Shown here: positions 63,967 through 64,000 of the stretch, one piece after another | Numbering within the stretch: the first letter of the stretch is position 1 | How the letters are laid out: every line of letters starts with the position of its first letter | Assembly: GCF_000364605.1 (NCBI RefSeq) | Contig: NZ_KB822576.1 | Span: forward strand, 248,001-312,000 | Reading direction: 5' to 3' | Length of the DNA: 64,000 bases | DNA from: Nocardioides sp. Iso805N | GTDB lineage: Bacteria > Actinomycetota > Actinomycetes > Propionibacteriales > Nocardioidaceae | Notes under the pieces: model-generated | Database searches by the model: none | Told to the model about the DNA's origin: nothing | The model's input: only the letters and a program-made list of their open reading frames with translations | Program-made: the position numbers and the translations under genes

Positions 63967-64000
63967 TCAGTCCACGTCCTGGGTCGGGTCGTGGCCCTCG
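63967..64000 (-). CDS. C-terminal end of a Trp-biosynthesis-associated membrane protein (partial)
   Basis: The last ten codons before TGA (63969-63967) read EGHDPTQDVD, which matches the typical tail (xGxDPTxD) of the actinobacterial trp-operon membrane protein (TIGR02234 type). That gene normally lies between trpE and the HGxxPAAW gene. The call rests on this short tail and on gene order. Confidence 0.5.
   Translation of the reverse strand, partial: EGHDPTQDVD

Overview
The window is GC-rich, densely packed chromosomal DNA from an actinobacterium. The gene content points to a Nocardioides-like member of the Propionibacteriales. This is an inference from an HrdB-type sigma factor with an Ala/Lys-rich linker, the LprG/P55 pair, DUF7455, DUF4192, HGxxPAAW and PdtaR-type proteins, frequent GTG starts, and many starts that lie directly behind a TAnnnT -10 box. 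I see no phage, CRISPR array, rRNA or complete insertion sequence. Most of the window is core genome, broken by small accessory modules.

Layout. 0-4 kb: end of topoisomerase IV subunit A, an LprG-type lipoprotein with its P55-type MFS transporter, a beta-carbonic anhydrase and a thioesterase. 4-8 kb: fdhD divergent from a YdeP-type molybdopterin oxidoreductase, then small proteins. 8-14 kb: parE, DUF7455, DUF456, an EamA transporter and the principal sigma factor. 14-18 kb: HhH-GPD protein, universal stress protein, DUF4192 protein and DNA polymerase IV. 18-24 kb: a 5-oxoprolinase set (pxpC, pxpB, pxpA) interrupted by a marR/eamA divergent pair, then an oligopeptidase B-type peptidase and a MOSC protein. 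24.9-28 kb: second sigma-70 factor, a 5'-truncated rhamnosidase-like gene behind a well-formed promoter, and coaE. 28-34 kb: MarR/ABC exporter pair, GlxA-type regulator, a 35-codon membrane microprotein, rpsA and a methyltransferase. 34.5-42.6 kb: a two-gene surface/membrane operon of unknown role, a polysaccharide flippase, polA, a thioesterase and a GNAT enzyme. 42.8-50.3 kb: a polar amino-acid ABC operon and a complete livKHMGF operon, convergent at a shared terminator. 50.4-64 kb: pdtaR, an unusual tRNA, pyk, gltBD, then lgt-sco-trpA-trpB-trpC, an HGxxPAAW protein and the last codons of a Trp-associated membrane protein.

The series trp / lgt / pyk / pdtaR / polA / rpsA / coaE parallels an order I recall from Mycobacterium, with extra modules between. 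Many reading frames overlap as ATGA or GTGA, indicating translational coupling (lprG-P55, marR-pxpB-pxpC, livHMGF, trpC-trpB-trpA-sco).

The observations most worth following are a cloverleaf with a leucine CAA anticodon but a short class I variable loop; parE, whose conserved N-terminus follows an in-frame TAG and has no ATG, GTG or TTG; about fourteen starts 6-8 bases behind a TAnnnT box, including one divergent pair whose -10 boxes overlap; candidate operators for MarR, LacI, TetR and GlnR-type regulators; and palindromic repeat insertions inside coding sequence.
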